Assembly: GCA_943371025.1 (NCBI GenBank)
Contig: CALRTC020000011.1
Coordinates: 102,397 to 166,396 of the forward strand
DNA: 64,000 nt
Direction of reading: 5' to 3'
From: Niveispirillum sp943371025
GTDB taxonomy: Bacteria > Pseudomonadota > Alphaproteobacteria > Azospirillales > Azospirillaceae
Positions within the stretch are counted from its first letter, which is position 1. Every line of letters begins with the position of its first letter. This document shows positions 17,048 to 27,462 of this stretch, in pieces. The notes beneath the pieces are model-generated. The model saw nothing but the letters and a program-made list of their open reading frames with translations. It made no database searches and was not told the origin of the DNA. The position numbers were made by a program, and so were the translations under genes.

Positions 17048-18346
17048 TCAGAAATCCTCGATACGGATCATGCGCGGCGGCTCCAGCACGCTGTCCAGCG
17101 CCGCGATGGTCGACAGGGCCTGGGCCATGGCCGCCTCATCCGTGTCATGGGTCGTCCAGACCACCGGCACGGCCTCGCCCGGCGCGCGGCCGCGTTGCAG
17201 GAAAGCTTCCATGGAGACGTTCTGGTCGCGCAGGGTGGCCGCGATCTCGGCAATGACACCGGGCCGGTCGACCACCATCAGGCGGACATAATAGCGGCCG
17301 CGCCGCTGGCTGATCGGGGCGGCGACGGCCTTTTCCAGGGCTGTCGCCGGCACACCGAAGGTCGGCGTAGACCGGCCGCGGGCGATATCAACCAGATCGG
17401 CCACAACGGCGGATGCCGTCGGGCCGGCCCCGGCCCCGCGACCGACCAGCACAACCTTGTCGACGAAATCGCCATCGGCGACGACGGCATTGAACACGCC
17501 GTCGGTGGACCCGCAGGGGCTGGTGATCGGCACCATGCAGGGATGCACGCGCTGCTCGATCCCGGCTGCCGTACGCCGGGCAATGCCCAGCAGACGGATG
17601 CGGTAGCCCAGTTCCTGGGCGTAGTTGATATCCAGTGCGGAGACGTGGCGGATGCCCTCGATATGCACCGACTTGAAATCGACGTGCGCACCGAACGCGA
17701 CGGCCGTCAGCACGGCCAGCTTGTGCGCCGCATCCACCCCGTCCACGTCGAAGGACGGGTCCGCCTCGGCATAGCCCAGGCGCTGGGCATCGGCCAGCAC
17801 ATCGGCGAAGTCGCGGCCCGTGGTCCGCATCTCCGTCAGGATGTAGTTGCAGGTGCCATTCAGGATGCCGTGGACTTCACGGATATTGTTGGCGGCCAGA
17901 CCTTCGCGCAGGCCCTTGATGGCCGGGATACCGCCGGCCACCGCCGCCTCGAACGCCAGCGTCAACCCGGCGGATTCCGCCGTGGCGGCCAGGGCGGAGC
18001 CGTGATGGGCCAGCAGCGCCTTGTTGGCGGTGACCACATGCTTGCCGGCGGCCAGCGCCGCCTCGACGGCCTGCTTGGCGATGCCGTCGGACCCGCCGAT
18101 CAGTTCGACGAACACATCCACATCGGGATCGACGGCCAGATCGGCCGCATTCTCGTACCAGCGGACAGAAGACAGATCGACACCGCGGTCGCGGCTGCGG
18201 TCGCGGGCGGACACGGCCACCACCTGGATGGGGCGGCCGGACCGCTTGGCCAGCAGTTCGGCATGGGTGCCGACCAGCTTCAGAACCCCGCCGCCGACCG
18301 TACCCAGGCCAGCGACACCAATGCGCAAGGGTTTGCCATCAACCAT
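17048..18346 (-). CDS. hom: Homoserine dehydrogenase
   Basis: 432 residues: an N-terminal NAD(P) Rossmann domain (IGVAGLGTVGGGVLKL), the catalytic domain (NKALLAHHG, GILNGTCNYILTEM, GYAEADPSFDVDGVDAAHKLAVL) and a C-terminal ACT domain (PGVIAEIAATLRDQNVSMEAFLQRG) for threonine feedback. It reduces aspartate semialdehyde to homoserine for Thr and Met synthesis. It is 12 bases downstream of the aminotransferase gene and upstream of glpX, probably one transcription unit. Confidence 0.96.
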   Translation of the reverse strand: MVDGKPLRIGVAGLGTVGGGVLKLVGTHAELLAKRSGRPIQVVAVSARDRSRDRGVDLSSVRWYENAADLAVDPDVDVFVELIGGSDGIAKQAVEAALAAGKHVVTANKALLAHHGSALAATAESAGLTLAFEAAVAGGIPAIKGLREGLAANNIREVHGILNGTCNYILTEMRTTGRDFADVLADAQRLGYAEADPSFDVDGVDAAHKLAVLTAVAFGAHVDFKSVHIEGIRHVSALDINYAQELGYRIRLLGIARRTAAGIEQRVHPCMVPITSPCGSTDGVFNAVVADGDFVDKVVLVGRGAGAGPTASAVVADLVDIARGRSTPTFGVPATALEKAVAAPISQRRGRYYVRLMVVDRPGVIAEIAATLRDQNVSMEAFLQRGRAPGEAVPVVWTTHDTDEAAMAQALSTIAALDSVLEPPRMIRIEDF

Positions 18347-18358
18347 GAAAATTGATCC

Positions 18359-19588
<1,230 letters not shown>

Positions 19589-19722
19589 GGACCTGGGCAC
19601 CGGGTTGAAGAGGAAAGGGGCGAAATATGTAGCGCACCGCAACCACCACCCGCGACATGAATTTGCGCGCCCGCTTCGCCATTCTGCCATGACCGGCAGG
19701 GATGGCGGGCGCCATCAACACG

Positions 19723-20187
19723 TCATGTGCCGGGTGGCGTCGTCGTTTCCGGCGGGCGGGGCAAAGGCTGGGGCGCGGCCGGCGGTGCGTCCGGCACATC
19801 GGGCACATCCTCTGGCCGGCCGCGCGGATCGGTGGAGCGCGACCGCAGGTCGTCGCCAGCCGCCTGGCCGCTGTCGCGGTCGGCACGCAGCCGGTCCATC
19901 ATCGTCTGCCGCTCGATCGGATTGGAGAATTCCTCCGGCCGGGGCGGCACGGTGCCAAGGTTGGCCGATCCCTTCAGATTGGGGTCCGCGCGCCGGATCG
20001 GCCGCTGCCCCGTCAGGGCCTGGGTCGGGTCTGCGTCGGTGATCTGGTCCTTGCGGGCGGGGGCCGGGCCATCGTCGAACACAATGTCGGGCACGGGCAG
20101 CTGGGCACAGCCCGAAAGGCCCGCCATGGCAACCAGGGCGACAATGGTTAAGTGTCGGAACGATACGTATGCGTCGGTGAAAATCAT
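19723..20187 (-). CDS. Probable lipoprotein, Pro-rich, function unknown
   Basis: 154 residues. A short hydrophobic signal ends in the lipobox LSGC (Cys at about residue 28). The mature protein is Pro-, Asp- and Arg-rich (DVPDVPDAPPAAPQPLP) and looks disordered. It diverges from phaC with a 163-base gap. No family is recognised. The ribosome site before ATG 20187 is weak, so the exact start is uncertain; the lipobox anchors the frame. Confidence 0.65.
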   Translation of the reverse strand: MIFTDAYVSFRHLTIVALVAMAGLSGCAQLPVPDIVFDDGPAPARKDQITDADPTQALTGQRPIRRADPNLKGSANLGTVPPRPEEFSNPIERQTMMDRLRADRDSGQAAGDDLRSRSTDPRGRPEDVPDVPDAPPAAPQPLPRPPETTTPPGT

Positions 20188-20350
20188 GGGCGGATCGTGT
20201 ATGAAAAAAAACGGGACGGCAACCCATCCGCCATACCGCTCGCGGACAGGTGGCATGCGGGAGCCGCGCCTGGACGAAGCCGAAGCGCCATCAAAACAGC
20301 GTATATGTCGGCACCCGCCCCGATTTGTAACGCCGTCAGGGAAGTCATAC

Positions 20351-22156
20351 ATGGCCCAGCCGCAAGGTCCCGAGATCAAGATCCCCGATCCGGTTGAGAT
20401 GTCCCGCAACATGGCCCGGATTGCCGAGCAGAGCCAACGGCTGGTGGGCGATTTCCTGCAACGGCAGAATGGCGAGAACGGCGGCGGCGGGTCGCCCAAG
20501 GACATGTTCCATATCGGCGCCGCCTTCCTGGAAATGACGGCCCGGCTGATGGCCGATCCCGCCAAGCTGGTGCAGGCGCAGATGTCGCTGTGGCAGGATT
20601 ATATGGCCCTGTGGCAGCGCACGACCCAGCGTCTGCTGGGCCAGGAAGCCGCCCCCGTGGTGGCCCCCACCAAGGAAGACAAGCGCTTCAAGGACAGCGC
20701 CTGGGACGAGAATACGCTGTTCGACTATATCAAGCAGTCCTATCTGCTGACGGCCCGCTGGCTGCAATCCACCGTGCGGGAGGTGGATGGCATGGACGAC
20801 AAGACGGCCAAGAAGGTCGATTTCTATACGCGCCAGTTCGTGGACGCGATGGCGCCCAGCAATTTCGTGCTGACCAACCCGGAGGTGCTGCGCGCCACCA
20901 TGGAGTCGGGCGGCGAGAATCTGGTGAAGGGGCTGGAGAACCTGCTGGGCGACCTGGAGCGCGGCAAGGGCCAGCTCGCCATCTCCATGACCGATTACAA
21001 GAAGTTCGAGGTCGGCAAGAACATCGCCGCCACACCGGGCCAGGTCATCTATCAGAACGACCTGATGCAGTTGATCCAGTACAATCCGACGACGGAACAG
21101 CAGCATAAGCGTCCGCTGCTGATCGTGCCGCCCTGGATCAACAAGTTCTATATCCTGGATCTGCGGCCAGCCAACTCGCTGGTGAAGTGGCTCTGCGACC
21201 AGGGACATACCGTCTTCATCATCTCCTGGGTCAATCCGGACGAAAAGCTGGCCGGCAAGACCTGGGAAGATTACATGACGCAGGGGCCGCTGGCCGCCTT
21301 CGACGCCATCGAACAGGCGACGGGCGAGCATGATCTGAACATGATCGGCTACTGCATCGGCGGCACGTTGACGGCCTCCACCCTGGCCTATATGGCGGCC
21401 AAGGGTGACGATCGGGTGAAAAGCGTCATGTATCTGGTGACGCTGACCGACTTCACCGAACCGGGCGAGCTTTCCGTCTTCATCGACGAGGAGCAACTGG
21501 CCGCCCTTGAAGAAAAGATGAACAGCCAGGGCTATCTGAACGGGCAGTCCATGGCCGTCACCTTCAACATGCTGCGCGCCAACGACCTGATCTGGTCCTT
21601 CGTGGTCAACAATTACCTGTTGGGCAAGGATCCGTTCCCGTTCGACCTGCTGTACTGGAACTCCGACGCCACGCGTATGCCGGCGGCCATGCACAGCTTC
21701 TATCTGCGCAACATGTATCAGCGGAACCTGCTGGTGCAGCCGGGCGGGATTTCCCTGAAGGGGGTCGATATCGACCTCAGCACCATCAAGACCCCGACCT
21801 TCATGCTGTCGACGCGTGAAGACCATATCACGCCCTGGAAATCCACCTATGCCGCCACCCAGCTCTATGGCGGGCCGGTGAAGTTCGTGCTGGCCGCGTC
21901 CGGGCATATCGCCGGTGTCGTCAACCCGCCGACCGCCAACAAATACAGCCACTTCACCAACACCAAGCTGCCCAAGGACCCGGAGCAATGGATCGCGGGC
22001 GCCCGCCAAGTGGAAGGAAGCTGGTGGCCCGAATACAGCAAGTGGGTGCAGAAATATGCGGGTCCCAAGGTGCCGGCCCGCACCCCCGGCGATGGCGCGC
22101 TGAAGGTGATCGAGGCGGCCCCCGGTTCCTATGTCAAGGTCCGGGTGGTGGAGTAA
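20351..22156 (+). CDS. phaC: Class I poly(3-hydroxyalkanoate) synthase
   Basis: 601 residues, the usual size for class I PhaC. The lipase-like box GYCIGGT holds the catalytic Cys (residue 335). Asp (about 491, in STREDHITPW) and His (about 519, in AASGHIAGVVNPP) complete the triad, with spacing like that of the Cupriavidus enzyme. It polymerises 3-hydroxyacyl-CoA into storage granules. ATG 20351 follows AGGGAAG. The frame stays open far upstream, but that part overlaps the divergent lipoprotein gene and is not PhaC-like. No phaA, phaB or phasin gene is adjacent. Confidence 0.97.
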   Translation: MAQPQGPEIKIPDPVEMSRNMARIAEQSQRLVGDFLQRQNGENGGGGSPKDMFHIGAAFLEMTARLMADPAKLVQAQMSLWQDYMALWQRTTQRLLGQEAAPVVAPTKEDKRFKDSAWDENTLFDYIKQSYLLTARWLQSTVREVDGMDDKTAKKVDFYTRQFVDAMAPSNFVLTNPEVLRATMESGGENLVKGLENLLGDLERGKGQLAISMTDYKKFEVGKNIAATPGQVIYQNDLMQLIQYNPTTEQQHKRPLLIVPPWINKFYILDLRPANSLVKWLCDQGHTVFIISWVNPDEKLAGKTWEDYMTQGPLAAFDAIEQATGEHDLNMIGYCIGGTLTASTLAYMAAKGDDRVKSVMYLVTLTDFTEPGELSVFIDEEQLAALEEKMNSQGYLNGQSMAVTFNMLRANDLIWSFVVNNYLLGKDPFPFDLLYWNSDATRMPAAMHSFYLRNMYQRNLLVQPGGISLKGVDIDLSTIKTPTFMLSTREDHITPWKSTYAATQLYGGPVKFVLAASGHIAGVVNPPTANKYSHFTNTKLPKDPEQWIAGARQVEGSWWPEYSKWVQKYAGPKVPARTPGDGALKVIEAAPGSYVKVRVVE

Positions 22157-22165
22157 CCTTTCCCG

Positions 22166-22200
22166 TCACCTGGGGGCGGCTTCCGACCGCCCCCAGGTGA
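22166..22200. terminator. Perfect hairpin shared by two convergent gene ends
   Basis: TCACCTGGGGGCGG (22166-22179) and CCGCCCCCAGGTGA (22187-22200) are a perfect 14-bp inverted repeat with a 7-base loop. It sits 10 bases after the phaC stop codon and forms the last codons and stop of the convergent gene. There is no T-run, so termination efficiency is uncertain. Confidence 0.6.
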
Positions 22201-23179
22201 ACAGGGTCAACAGGGTGCGCTGGCCGAACCGGCCGAAATTATCATCGGCAATGATATAGATGGCGATGCTGCCATCGGGCAGCGGTCGCACGTCGATTCC
22301 CTCATAATTCTCCGTGGTCAGCGGCGGATCGATGCGCGCCAGTTCCTGCGCCCGCAGGATGCCACCGGGGACCAGCGCTGCGCCCAGGTCGGCCGGCGCC
22401 ACATGGGTGATGCGGCTGCCCCAGCCACCCAGCAGGTTGGCCCGGCGTTCCAGGACCAGCAGCCCGCCATCGGGCAGACGCGCGGCATCGACCGGCAGAA
22501 ACGGCGGCATTCCCTGATAGGCGAACTCAGTCCAGTCGCCCGACCGGCCCACCCAGGCGCGGTGAAGCCCTCCGCTCCCCTCATCCTCCGCGATGGTCAG
22601 CAACCGCCCGTCAGCCAGTTCGATCAACGTCTCCAGTCCGGAATTGAAGGGCAGTTGATCGACCCCGGGCGGCCCCTCCAGCATGACCGCCGGCACCCCG
22701 GCCAGGGCGGGCGGATAGCGCAGGATCGAATGGCGCCGTTCCATGGACACCGCCCAGCCATCGCCGGGCCAGACACCCATCATGGCCAGCCCTTCGGTAT
22801 CGTTGAAAAAGCCCGGCAGCGCCTGTCCGTCGGTCCCCAGCAGTGGGGCGATCTGGAAATCGGATGCCGCCGCCAGCCGCCCCTGCCCGTCATAGGCCAG
22901 CCGCCCGGCCACACGCTGCCCCCGGTCACTGATGGCGATGAACTGGTCGCCATCGGGGCTGACACGCAGGCTGGACAGGCCACCGAACGCCTTGTTCGTC
23001 GATCGCAGATGCAGGGTCCCTTTCCAGGTCAGGACACTGACGCGCGAAGAATCGCCGGCATCGTCCGACAGCGTCACAGGACGGCTGGGCACCGGCGCAT
23101 CCGCACCCGTGGCACAACCGCCGGCAGCCACCGCCAGAGCCAGACACAGGCCGATGGCAGCGGCGGAAAGACGGGCCAT
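22166..23179 (-). CDS. Phytase-like esterase domain lipoprotein
   Basis: 337 residues with an N-terminal lipoprotein signal (lipobox AAGGC, Cys at residue 22). The mature protein follows the esterase-like/phytase-like beta-propeller family (PF13449 type), with GGLSSLRVSPDGDQFIAISDRG, FNDTEGLAMM and a C-terminal NYEGIDVRPLPDGSIAIYIIADDNF. Members are exported, often annotated as phytase or phosphodiesterase-like, with few characterised. It is convergent with phaC; its final codons form the shared hairpin. Confidence 0.85.
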   Translation of the reverse strand: MARLSAAAIGLCLALAVAAGGCATGADAPVPSRPVTLSDDAGDSSRVSVLTWKGTLHLRSTNKAFGGLSSLRVSPDGDQFIAISDRGQRVAGRLAYDGQGRLAAASDFQIAPLLGTDGQALPGFFNDTEGLAMMGVWPGDGWAVSMERRHSILRYPPALAGVPAVMLEGPPGVDQLPFNSGLETLIELADGRLLTIAEDEGSGGLHRAWVGRSGDWTEFAYQGMPPFLPVDAARLPDGGLLVLERRANLLGGWGSRITHVAPADLGAALVPGGILRAQELARIDPPLTTENYEGIDVRPLPDGSIAIYIIADDNFGRFGQRTLLTLFTWGRSEAAPR

Positions 23180-23328
23180 GACGTCATACTCCCTTTTGGC
23201 CGGACCCGGGCCGGTCGGCTTATCTCGGTTGGGTGGGGTCCGCTTGTCCGCTTCCTATCGCAGGCGCGAAACGTCTATTCTGCCGACAGAACGGATGACA
23301 GCGTCAAGAAATACAGGCAGTTGCTTCC

Positions 23329-23619
23329 ATGAGCGAGACGGACAAGACCGCCCTTCCCGACCCCGCGGCCGAAACATCCCGGCTGGACAGGATCGAGGCG
23401 CGCCTGACGGCGCTGGAGGATCGGATCGCAGGCGCCGGTGCCGCCCTGCCCCCGCCGCCGGATCCGGCACCATCCGCCCCGGGACCGACCACCGCTCCCA
23501 TCGGCGATGTCGGCGCCGCCTGGATGGCCCAGGCAGCCGAATTTGTGCGCAATAACCCGGTGCTGTCCCTGATCGGCGGCGTCGTGGTTCTCGTGCTGCT
23601 ATCCCATATGTTCGGGTAA
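23329..23619 (+). CDS. Small membrane protein with C-terminal anchor, unknown
   Basis: 96 residues. An N-terminal helical segment (SRLDRIEARLTALEDRIAG, coiled-coil-like) and a Pro-rich linker lead to a single C-terminal membrane segment (NNPVLSLIGGVVVLVLLSHMFG). This is a tail-anchored layout. It is followed after 14 bases by another small gene on the same strand. No family recognised. Confidence 0.7.
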   Translation: MSETDKTALPDPAAETSRLDRIEARLTALEDRIAGAGAALPPPPDPAPSAPGPTTAPIGDVGAAWMAQAAEFVRNNPVLSLIGGVVVLVLLSHMFG

Positions 23620-23633
23620 GGACGGAAAAACCG

Positions 23634-23942
23634 ATGAGCAGCTACAGCTTTGAAACCACGATGAAGTTCAAGAATCGTGGCGATATGGAAAAGGCCGAGG
23701 ATTGGATCAACACCAATATCAAGGGCCTGTGGGCGCTGGAATTCCTGGGCATGCAGGAAGAGATGAGCGTGGAAACAGGACTGCGGGCCAATGTCCTGAA
23801 GGTGCTGTTCAAGTTCGGCCGCAAAGAGGATTTTGAGCGGTTCCGAACCGAATATGTCATGGGCAAGTCCTATACCGCGCCAAAGCAACCGGTAAAGGTC
23901 GCGGCAAAGCCCAAGGGCTTCTTCGCCCGGCTATTCGGCTAA
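23634..23942 (+). CDS. Small soluble hypothetical protein
   Basis: 102 residues, with no signal peptide. It has a ferredoxin-like mix of strands and helices (SYSFETTMKFKNRGDMEKAEDWI, VLKVLFKFGRKEDFERFRTEYVMG) and a basic C-terminal tail PKGFFARLFG that could bind a membrane or partner. It probably shares a transcript with the tail-anchored protein just upstream. Function unknown. Confidence 0.7.
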   Translation: MSSYSFETTMKFKNRGDMEKAEDWINTNIKGLWALEFLGMQEEMSVETGLRANVLKVLFKFGRKEDFERFRTEYVMGKSYTAPKQPVKVAAKPKGFFARLFG

Positions 23943-23955
23943 GCGCTGCCCATCC

Positions 23956-25164
23956 CTATCGCCCCAGCCACGCCATGATGCCGCGCGCTGCCGCAACGGC
24001 GGTGGCGTAACAGCCCTGAAGCAGGTAGCCGCCTGTCGGTGCCTCCCAGTCCAGCATCTCCCCGCAGGCGAAAACGCCCGGCAGGTCGCGCAGCATCAGG
24101 TTGGCATCCAGCGCCGACAGCTTGACACCACCCGCGGTGGAGATGGCCCGGTCCAGACCGCGCTGCCCTGTCAGCGGCACGGGCAGCGCCTTGACCAGCC
24201 CGGCCAGTACCATGGACCGCCCAAGATCCGCGTCACCGGTAAATTCCCGGATCAGCGCGCCCGTCGGTGGCGTCAGGCTCAACCCCTTGCGCAGCCGATT
24301 GGCCAGACTGTCGGCCGGCGGCACCCGGGCCAGCTTGTTCTGCACCTGTGCCAGCGTCAGGTCAGGCTTGAGATCGACCGTCACCACGGCGCGCCCCTCC
24401 CGGTCAATAGCCTCACGCAAGGGGGCGGACAGGGCGTAAAGCGCGCCCCCTTCCAGGCCCGTGCGGGTGATGACCAGTTCGCCGGGCACCGTACGGCCAT
24501 TGTAACCGATGGTGATGCGCTTCAGGGGCTGCCCCTCCGCCCGTTCCAGGAAGCCTGGCGACCACGCGACATCGAATCCGGAGTTGGAGGGGCGGAACGG
24601 GGCCAGCGGCACGCCCAGCGCCGCCAGCACCGTCGCCCAGCCCCCATCCGACCCCAGCCGCGGCCAGCTGGCCCCGCCCAGCGCCAGCAATGTGGCCGCC
24701 GCGGGCACGGCCAGCGACCCCTCCGGAGTCGCGAAGACCACGTCACCATCGGCGGCGAATCCGGTCCAGCGGTGGCGCGTGTGCAGCGTCACGCCCAATC
24801 CCTCCAGCCGCCGCAGCCAGGCGCGCAGCAGGATGCTGGCCTTGAAGCTTTTCGGGAACACCCGGCCGGAGGAGCCGACGAACGTCTCCACTCCCAATCC
24901 ATGGCACCAGTCGCGCAGGTCCGCCGGTGTGAAGGCACGCACCAGCGGTTCCATGAACGGGCGGGCCGACCCATAGCGGGAAATGAACCGGTCCAGCGGC
25001 TCGGAATGGGTGATGTTCAGCCCGCCGCGACCGGCCATCAGGAATTTGCGCGCCGGCGACGGCATCGAATCGTGAATCTGCACCGCATGCCCGGCGCGGG
25101 CCAAGGTCTCCGCCGCCATCAGGCCGGCCGGGCCGGCACCGATAATCAGGATAGGGCGGGTCAT
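23956..25164 (-). CDS. FAD-dependent oxidoreductase, HI0933/YhiN-like flavoprotein
   Basis: 402 residues. The N-terminal FAD-binding GxGxxG motif reads IIGAGPAGLMAAETLARAG, followed by the family motif AGRGGLNITHSEP. The C-terminal TAGGVKLSALDANLMLRDLPGVFACGEMLDWEAPTGGYLLQGCYATA is diagnostic of the HI0933/TIGR03862 group. The reaction is not established for this family. It is a lone gene with no operon partner. Confidence 0.92.
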   Translation of the reverse strand: MTRPILIIGAGPAGLMAAETLARAGHAVQIHDSMPSPARKFLMAGRGGLNITHSEPLDRFISRYGSARPFMEPLVRAFTPADLRDWCHGLGVETFVGSSGRVFPKSFKASILLRAWLRRLEGLGVTLHTRHRWTGFAADGDVVFATPEGSLAVPAAATLLALGGASWPRLGSDGGWATVLAALGVPLAPFRPSNSGFDVAWSPGFLERAEGQPLKRITIGYNGRTVPGELVITRTGLEGGALYALSAPLREAIDREGRAVVTVDLKPDLTLAQVQNKLARVPPADSLANRLRKGLSLTPPTGALIREFTGDADLGRSMVLAGLVKALPVPLTGQRGLDRAISTAGGVKLSALDANLMLRDLPGVFACGEMLDWEAPTGGYLLQGCYATAVAAARGIMAWLGR

Positions 25165-25266
25165 GGGGCAATCCTTGGGGTCAGAGATGGTGCTGCTCTC
25201 CCCCTGCCACCCGCTGACGCGGGCGCAAGGACAAAGGCAGGGCCGCTTTGGTGAAGGTCAAAACGC

Positions 25267-25294
25267 AAAAGGCGGCGCCGTCACCGGCACCGCC
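25267..25294 (-). terminator. Rho-independent terminator of the short MCP-like gene
   Basis: GGCGGCGCCG (25271-25280) faces CGGCACCGCC (25285-25294), with one mismatch. The minus strand continues TTTTGCGTTTTG. Confidence 0.75.
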
Positions 25295-25316
25295 CTTGCA
25301 GCATACGACACGCAGA

Positions 25317-25679
25317 TCAGGCGTGGGTGATGGCGCGCTCGACCAGCTGGCCCAGATGCTGGGTGCGCTTGGTCAGGCTCTGCAGCACGGCGGAGATTTC
25401 GGCCGTAGCGGCAGCGGTCTGGCCAGACAGGTTCTTCACCTCGCCGGCGACGACCGCGAAGCCCTTGCCAGCCTCGCCGGCGCGGGCGGCTTCGATGGTG
25501 GCGTTCAGGGCCAGCAGGTTCGTCTGCTTGGCGATGGCATCAATCTGCTGGGCGACGGTGCCAACCTTTTCGATCTCGGTCCGCAGGCCTTCCAGTTCAC
25601 GGCTGATTTCCTGCAGGGCGGAGGAAACCTCGCTCTTGCCGGCGCCGGAGATATTGCTCGATTCGCTGCCGTACTTCAT
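25317..25679 (-). CDS. Very short methyl-accepting chemotaxis protein: signalling tip only
   Basis: About 120 residues that contain only the conserved MCP hairpin tip (IDAIAKQTNLLALNATIEAARAGEAGKGFAVVAGEVKNLS) with short flanking coiled-coil arms. There is no sensor, HAMP or membrane segment. This tip is where CheA and CheW bind in full receptors. It may be a soluble mini-receptor, or the remnant of a larger gene. ATG 25679 is preferred; the frame is open to ATG 25814, but the added part has no MCP character. Confidence 0.75.
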   Translation of the reverse strand: MKYGSESSNISGAGKSEVSSALQEISRELEGLRTEIEKVGTVAQQIDAIAKQTNLLALNATIEAARAGEAGKGFAVVAGEVKNLSGQTAAATAEISAVLQSLTKRTQHLGQLVERAITHA

Positions 25680-25828
25680 CTGCAAAGGCCTTGCGTCTAT
25701 GGGTTGTCCGATATCAGACCCAGTCCCCGCCGGGTCTGACAGATTACATAGCATAAACCGCGGACCGGAAAGGTTACGATTTTCCGTCCCCGACATCACT
25801 TTCGGATAGGCCATCGCCCCTTCACAGG

Positions 25829-25855
25829 AAAAAGGGGAGAGCCGAAGCCCTCCCC
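25829..25855 (-). terminator. Rho-independent terminator of serA
   Basis: The stem GGGGAG (25834-25839) / CTCCCC (25850-25855) is followed on the minus strand by TTTTT. Confidence 0.75.
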
Positions 25856-25881
25856 TCTCATGGCAACCCGATCCGCAAGGA

Positions 25882-27462
25882 TCAGGCGAAGGTCAGCTCG
25901 ATGGCGCGCACCACGCTCGGCAGCCCGCGGATGGTTGACAGCAGCCCCTCGCCCACTTCCTGATCGACCGACACCAGACAGATGGCGTTGGCGCCCGGGG
26001 ACGTACGGCCCAGGTGGAAGGTGGCGATATTGACGCCGGCATCGCCCAGCGCGCTGCCCAGCTTGCCGATGAAGCCCGGCTTGTCCTCGTTGCGGACGAA
26101 CAGCATGTGGTTCGTCACCTCGGCCTCGATCGGCACCTCGTCGATCTCGACCAGGCGCGGCTTGTCGCCGCCGAACAGGGTGCCGGTCACGCTGCTGGTG
26201 CCCTTGTCCGTGGTAACGATGATACGGACCAGGGTGTGGTAATCGCCATCCACCACGCGCTTGGTCTCCGACACCTTGATGTCGCGTTCCTTGGCGATGA
26301 CGGGGGCGTTGACCATGTTCACCGACTCCATCAGCGGGCCCAGCAGGCCCTTCAGCACGATGGCGGTCAGCGGACGGGTATTCAGGGCGGCGGCCTGGCC
26401 CTCATACTCGATGGTCACGCCCTTCAGGCTGCCCTCGTTCAACTGGCCCACGAAGCCGCCCAGCTGTTCGGCCAGCTTCATGTAGGGGCGCAGGCGCGGT
26501 GCTTCTTCCGCGGTCACCGACGGCATGTTCAGCGCATTGACCACAGCACCGCTGACCAGATAGTCGGCCAGCTGCTCGGCCACCTGCAACGCCACATTCT
26601 CCTGCGCTTCCGTGGTGGAGGCGCCCAGGTGCGGGGTTGCGACGACCTTTTCATTGCCGAACAGCGGGTGGGCCTTGGCCGGCTCCTCCGCGAACACGTC
26701 CAGCGCGGCACCGGCGACATGGCCGGCCTCAATGGCGGCCTGCAAAGCCTCTTCCACGATCAGGCCACCGCGGGCGCAGTTGATGATGCGCACGCCCTTC
26801 TTGGTCTTGGCCAGGGCCTTGGCGTCCAGGACGCCCTTGGTGGCTTCGGTCAGCGGCGTGTGCAGGGTGATGAAGTCCGACCGCTTCAGCAGGTCTTCCA
26901 GCTCCACCTTTTCTACCCCGATCTCCGTGGCGCGTTCGGGCGACAGGAACGGGTCGAAGGCGATGACCTTCATCTTCAGGCCGATGGCGCGGTCGGCAAC
27001 GATGCCGCCAATATTGCCGCAGCCGATGACGCCCAGCACCTTGCCGAACAGTTCCACGCCCATGAAGCGGTTCTTTTCCCACTTGCCGGCATGGGTGGAG
27101 GCGTTGGCGGCCGGGATTTCACGGGCCAGCGCGAACATCATGGCGATGGCATGTTCGGCCGTCGTGATGGAATTGCCGAACGGCGTGTTCATGACGACGA
27201 CGCCACGGGCCGTGGCGGCCGGGATGTCGACATTGTCGACGCCGATACCGGCGCGGCCGACAACCTTCAGGTTGGTGGCGGCGGCCAGGATATCCTTGGT
27301 CACCTTGGTGTTGGACCGGATGGCCAGACCATCATACTCGCCGATGATGGCCTTCAGCTCGTCGGGCTTCAGGCCGACCTTGACGTCGACCTCGACGCCG
27401 CGCTCCTTGAAAATCTCAACGGCGCGGGGGCTCAGGCTGTCGGAAATCAGAACCTTGGGCAT
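25882..27462 (-). CDS. serA: D-3-phosphoglycerate dehydrogenase
   Basis: 526 residues, the long SerA form. An N-terminal substrate/NAD domain carries VGRAGIGVDNVDIPAATARGVVVMN, the Rossmann motif VLGVIGCGNIGGIVADRAIG and the Arg/Glu/His catalytic set (NCARGGLIVEEAL; HLGASTTEAQ). It is followed by the intervening (ASB) domain and a C-terminal ACT domain (NEDKPGFIGKLGSALGDAGVNIATFHLGR). It performs the first step of serine synthesis. ATG 27462 (MPKVLISDSLS) matches the family; upstream extension is not conserved-looking. It is downstream of serC. Confidence 0.97.
   Translation of the reverse strand: MPKVLISDSLSPRAVEIFKERGVEVDVKVGLKPDELKAIIGEYDGLAIRSNTKVTKDILAAATNLKVVGRAGIGVDNVDIPAATARGVVVMNTPFGNSITTAEHAIAMMFALAREIPAANASTHAGKWEKNRFMGVELFGKVLGVIGCGNIGGIVADRAIGLKMKVIAFDPFLSPERATEIGVEKVELEDLLKRSDFITLHTPLTEATKGVLDAKALAKTKKGVRIINCARGGLIVEEALQAAIEAGHVAGAALDVFAEEPAKAHPLFGNEKVVATPHLGASTTEAQENVALQVAEQLADYLVSGAVVNALNMPSVTAEEAPRLRPYMKLAEQLGGFVGQLNEGSLKGVTIEYEGQAAALNTRPLTAIVLKGLLGPLMESVNMVNAPVIAKERDIKVSETKRVVDGDYHTLVRIIVTTDKGTSSVTGTLFGGDKPRLVEIDEVPIEAEVTNHMLFVRNEDKPGFIGKLGSALGDAGVNIATFHLGRTSPGANAICLVSVDQEVGEGLLSTIRGLPSVVRAIELTFA

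Noticed and set aside
19727..20350. N-terminal extension of phaC by about 208 codons
   Set aside because: It overlaps the divergent lipoprotein gene, lacks PhaC similarity and has no good ribosome site; ATG 20351 gives the family length.
20345..22009. Long minus-strand open frame opposite phaC
   Set aside because: PhaC motifs on the plus strand are unambiguous; the opposite frame has no conserved features.
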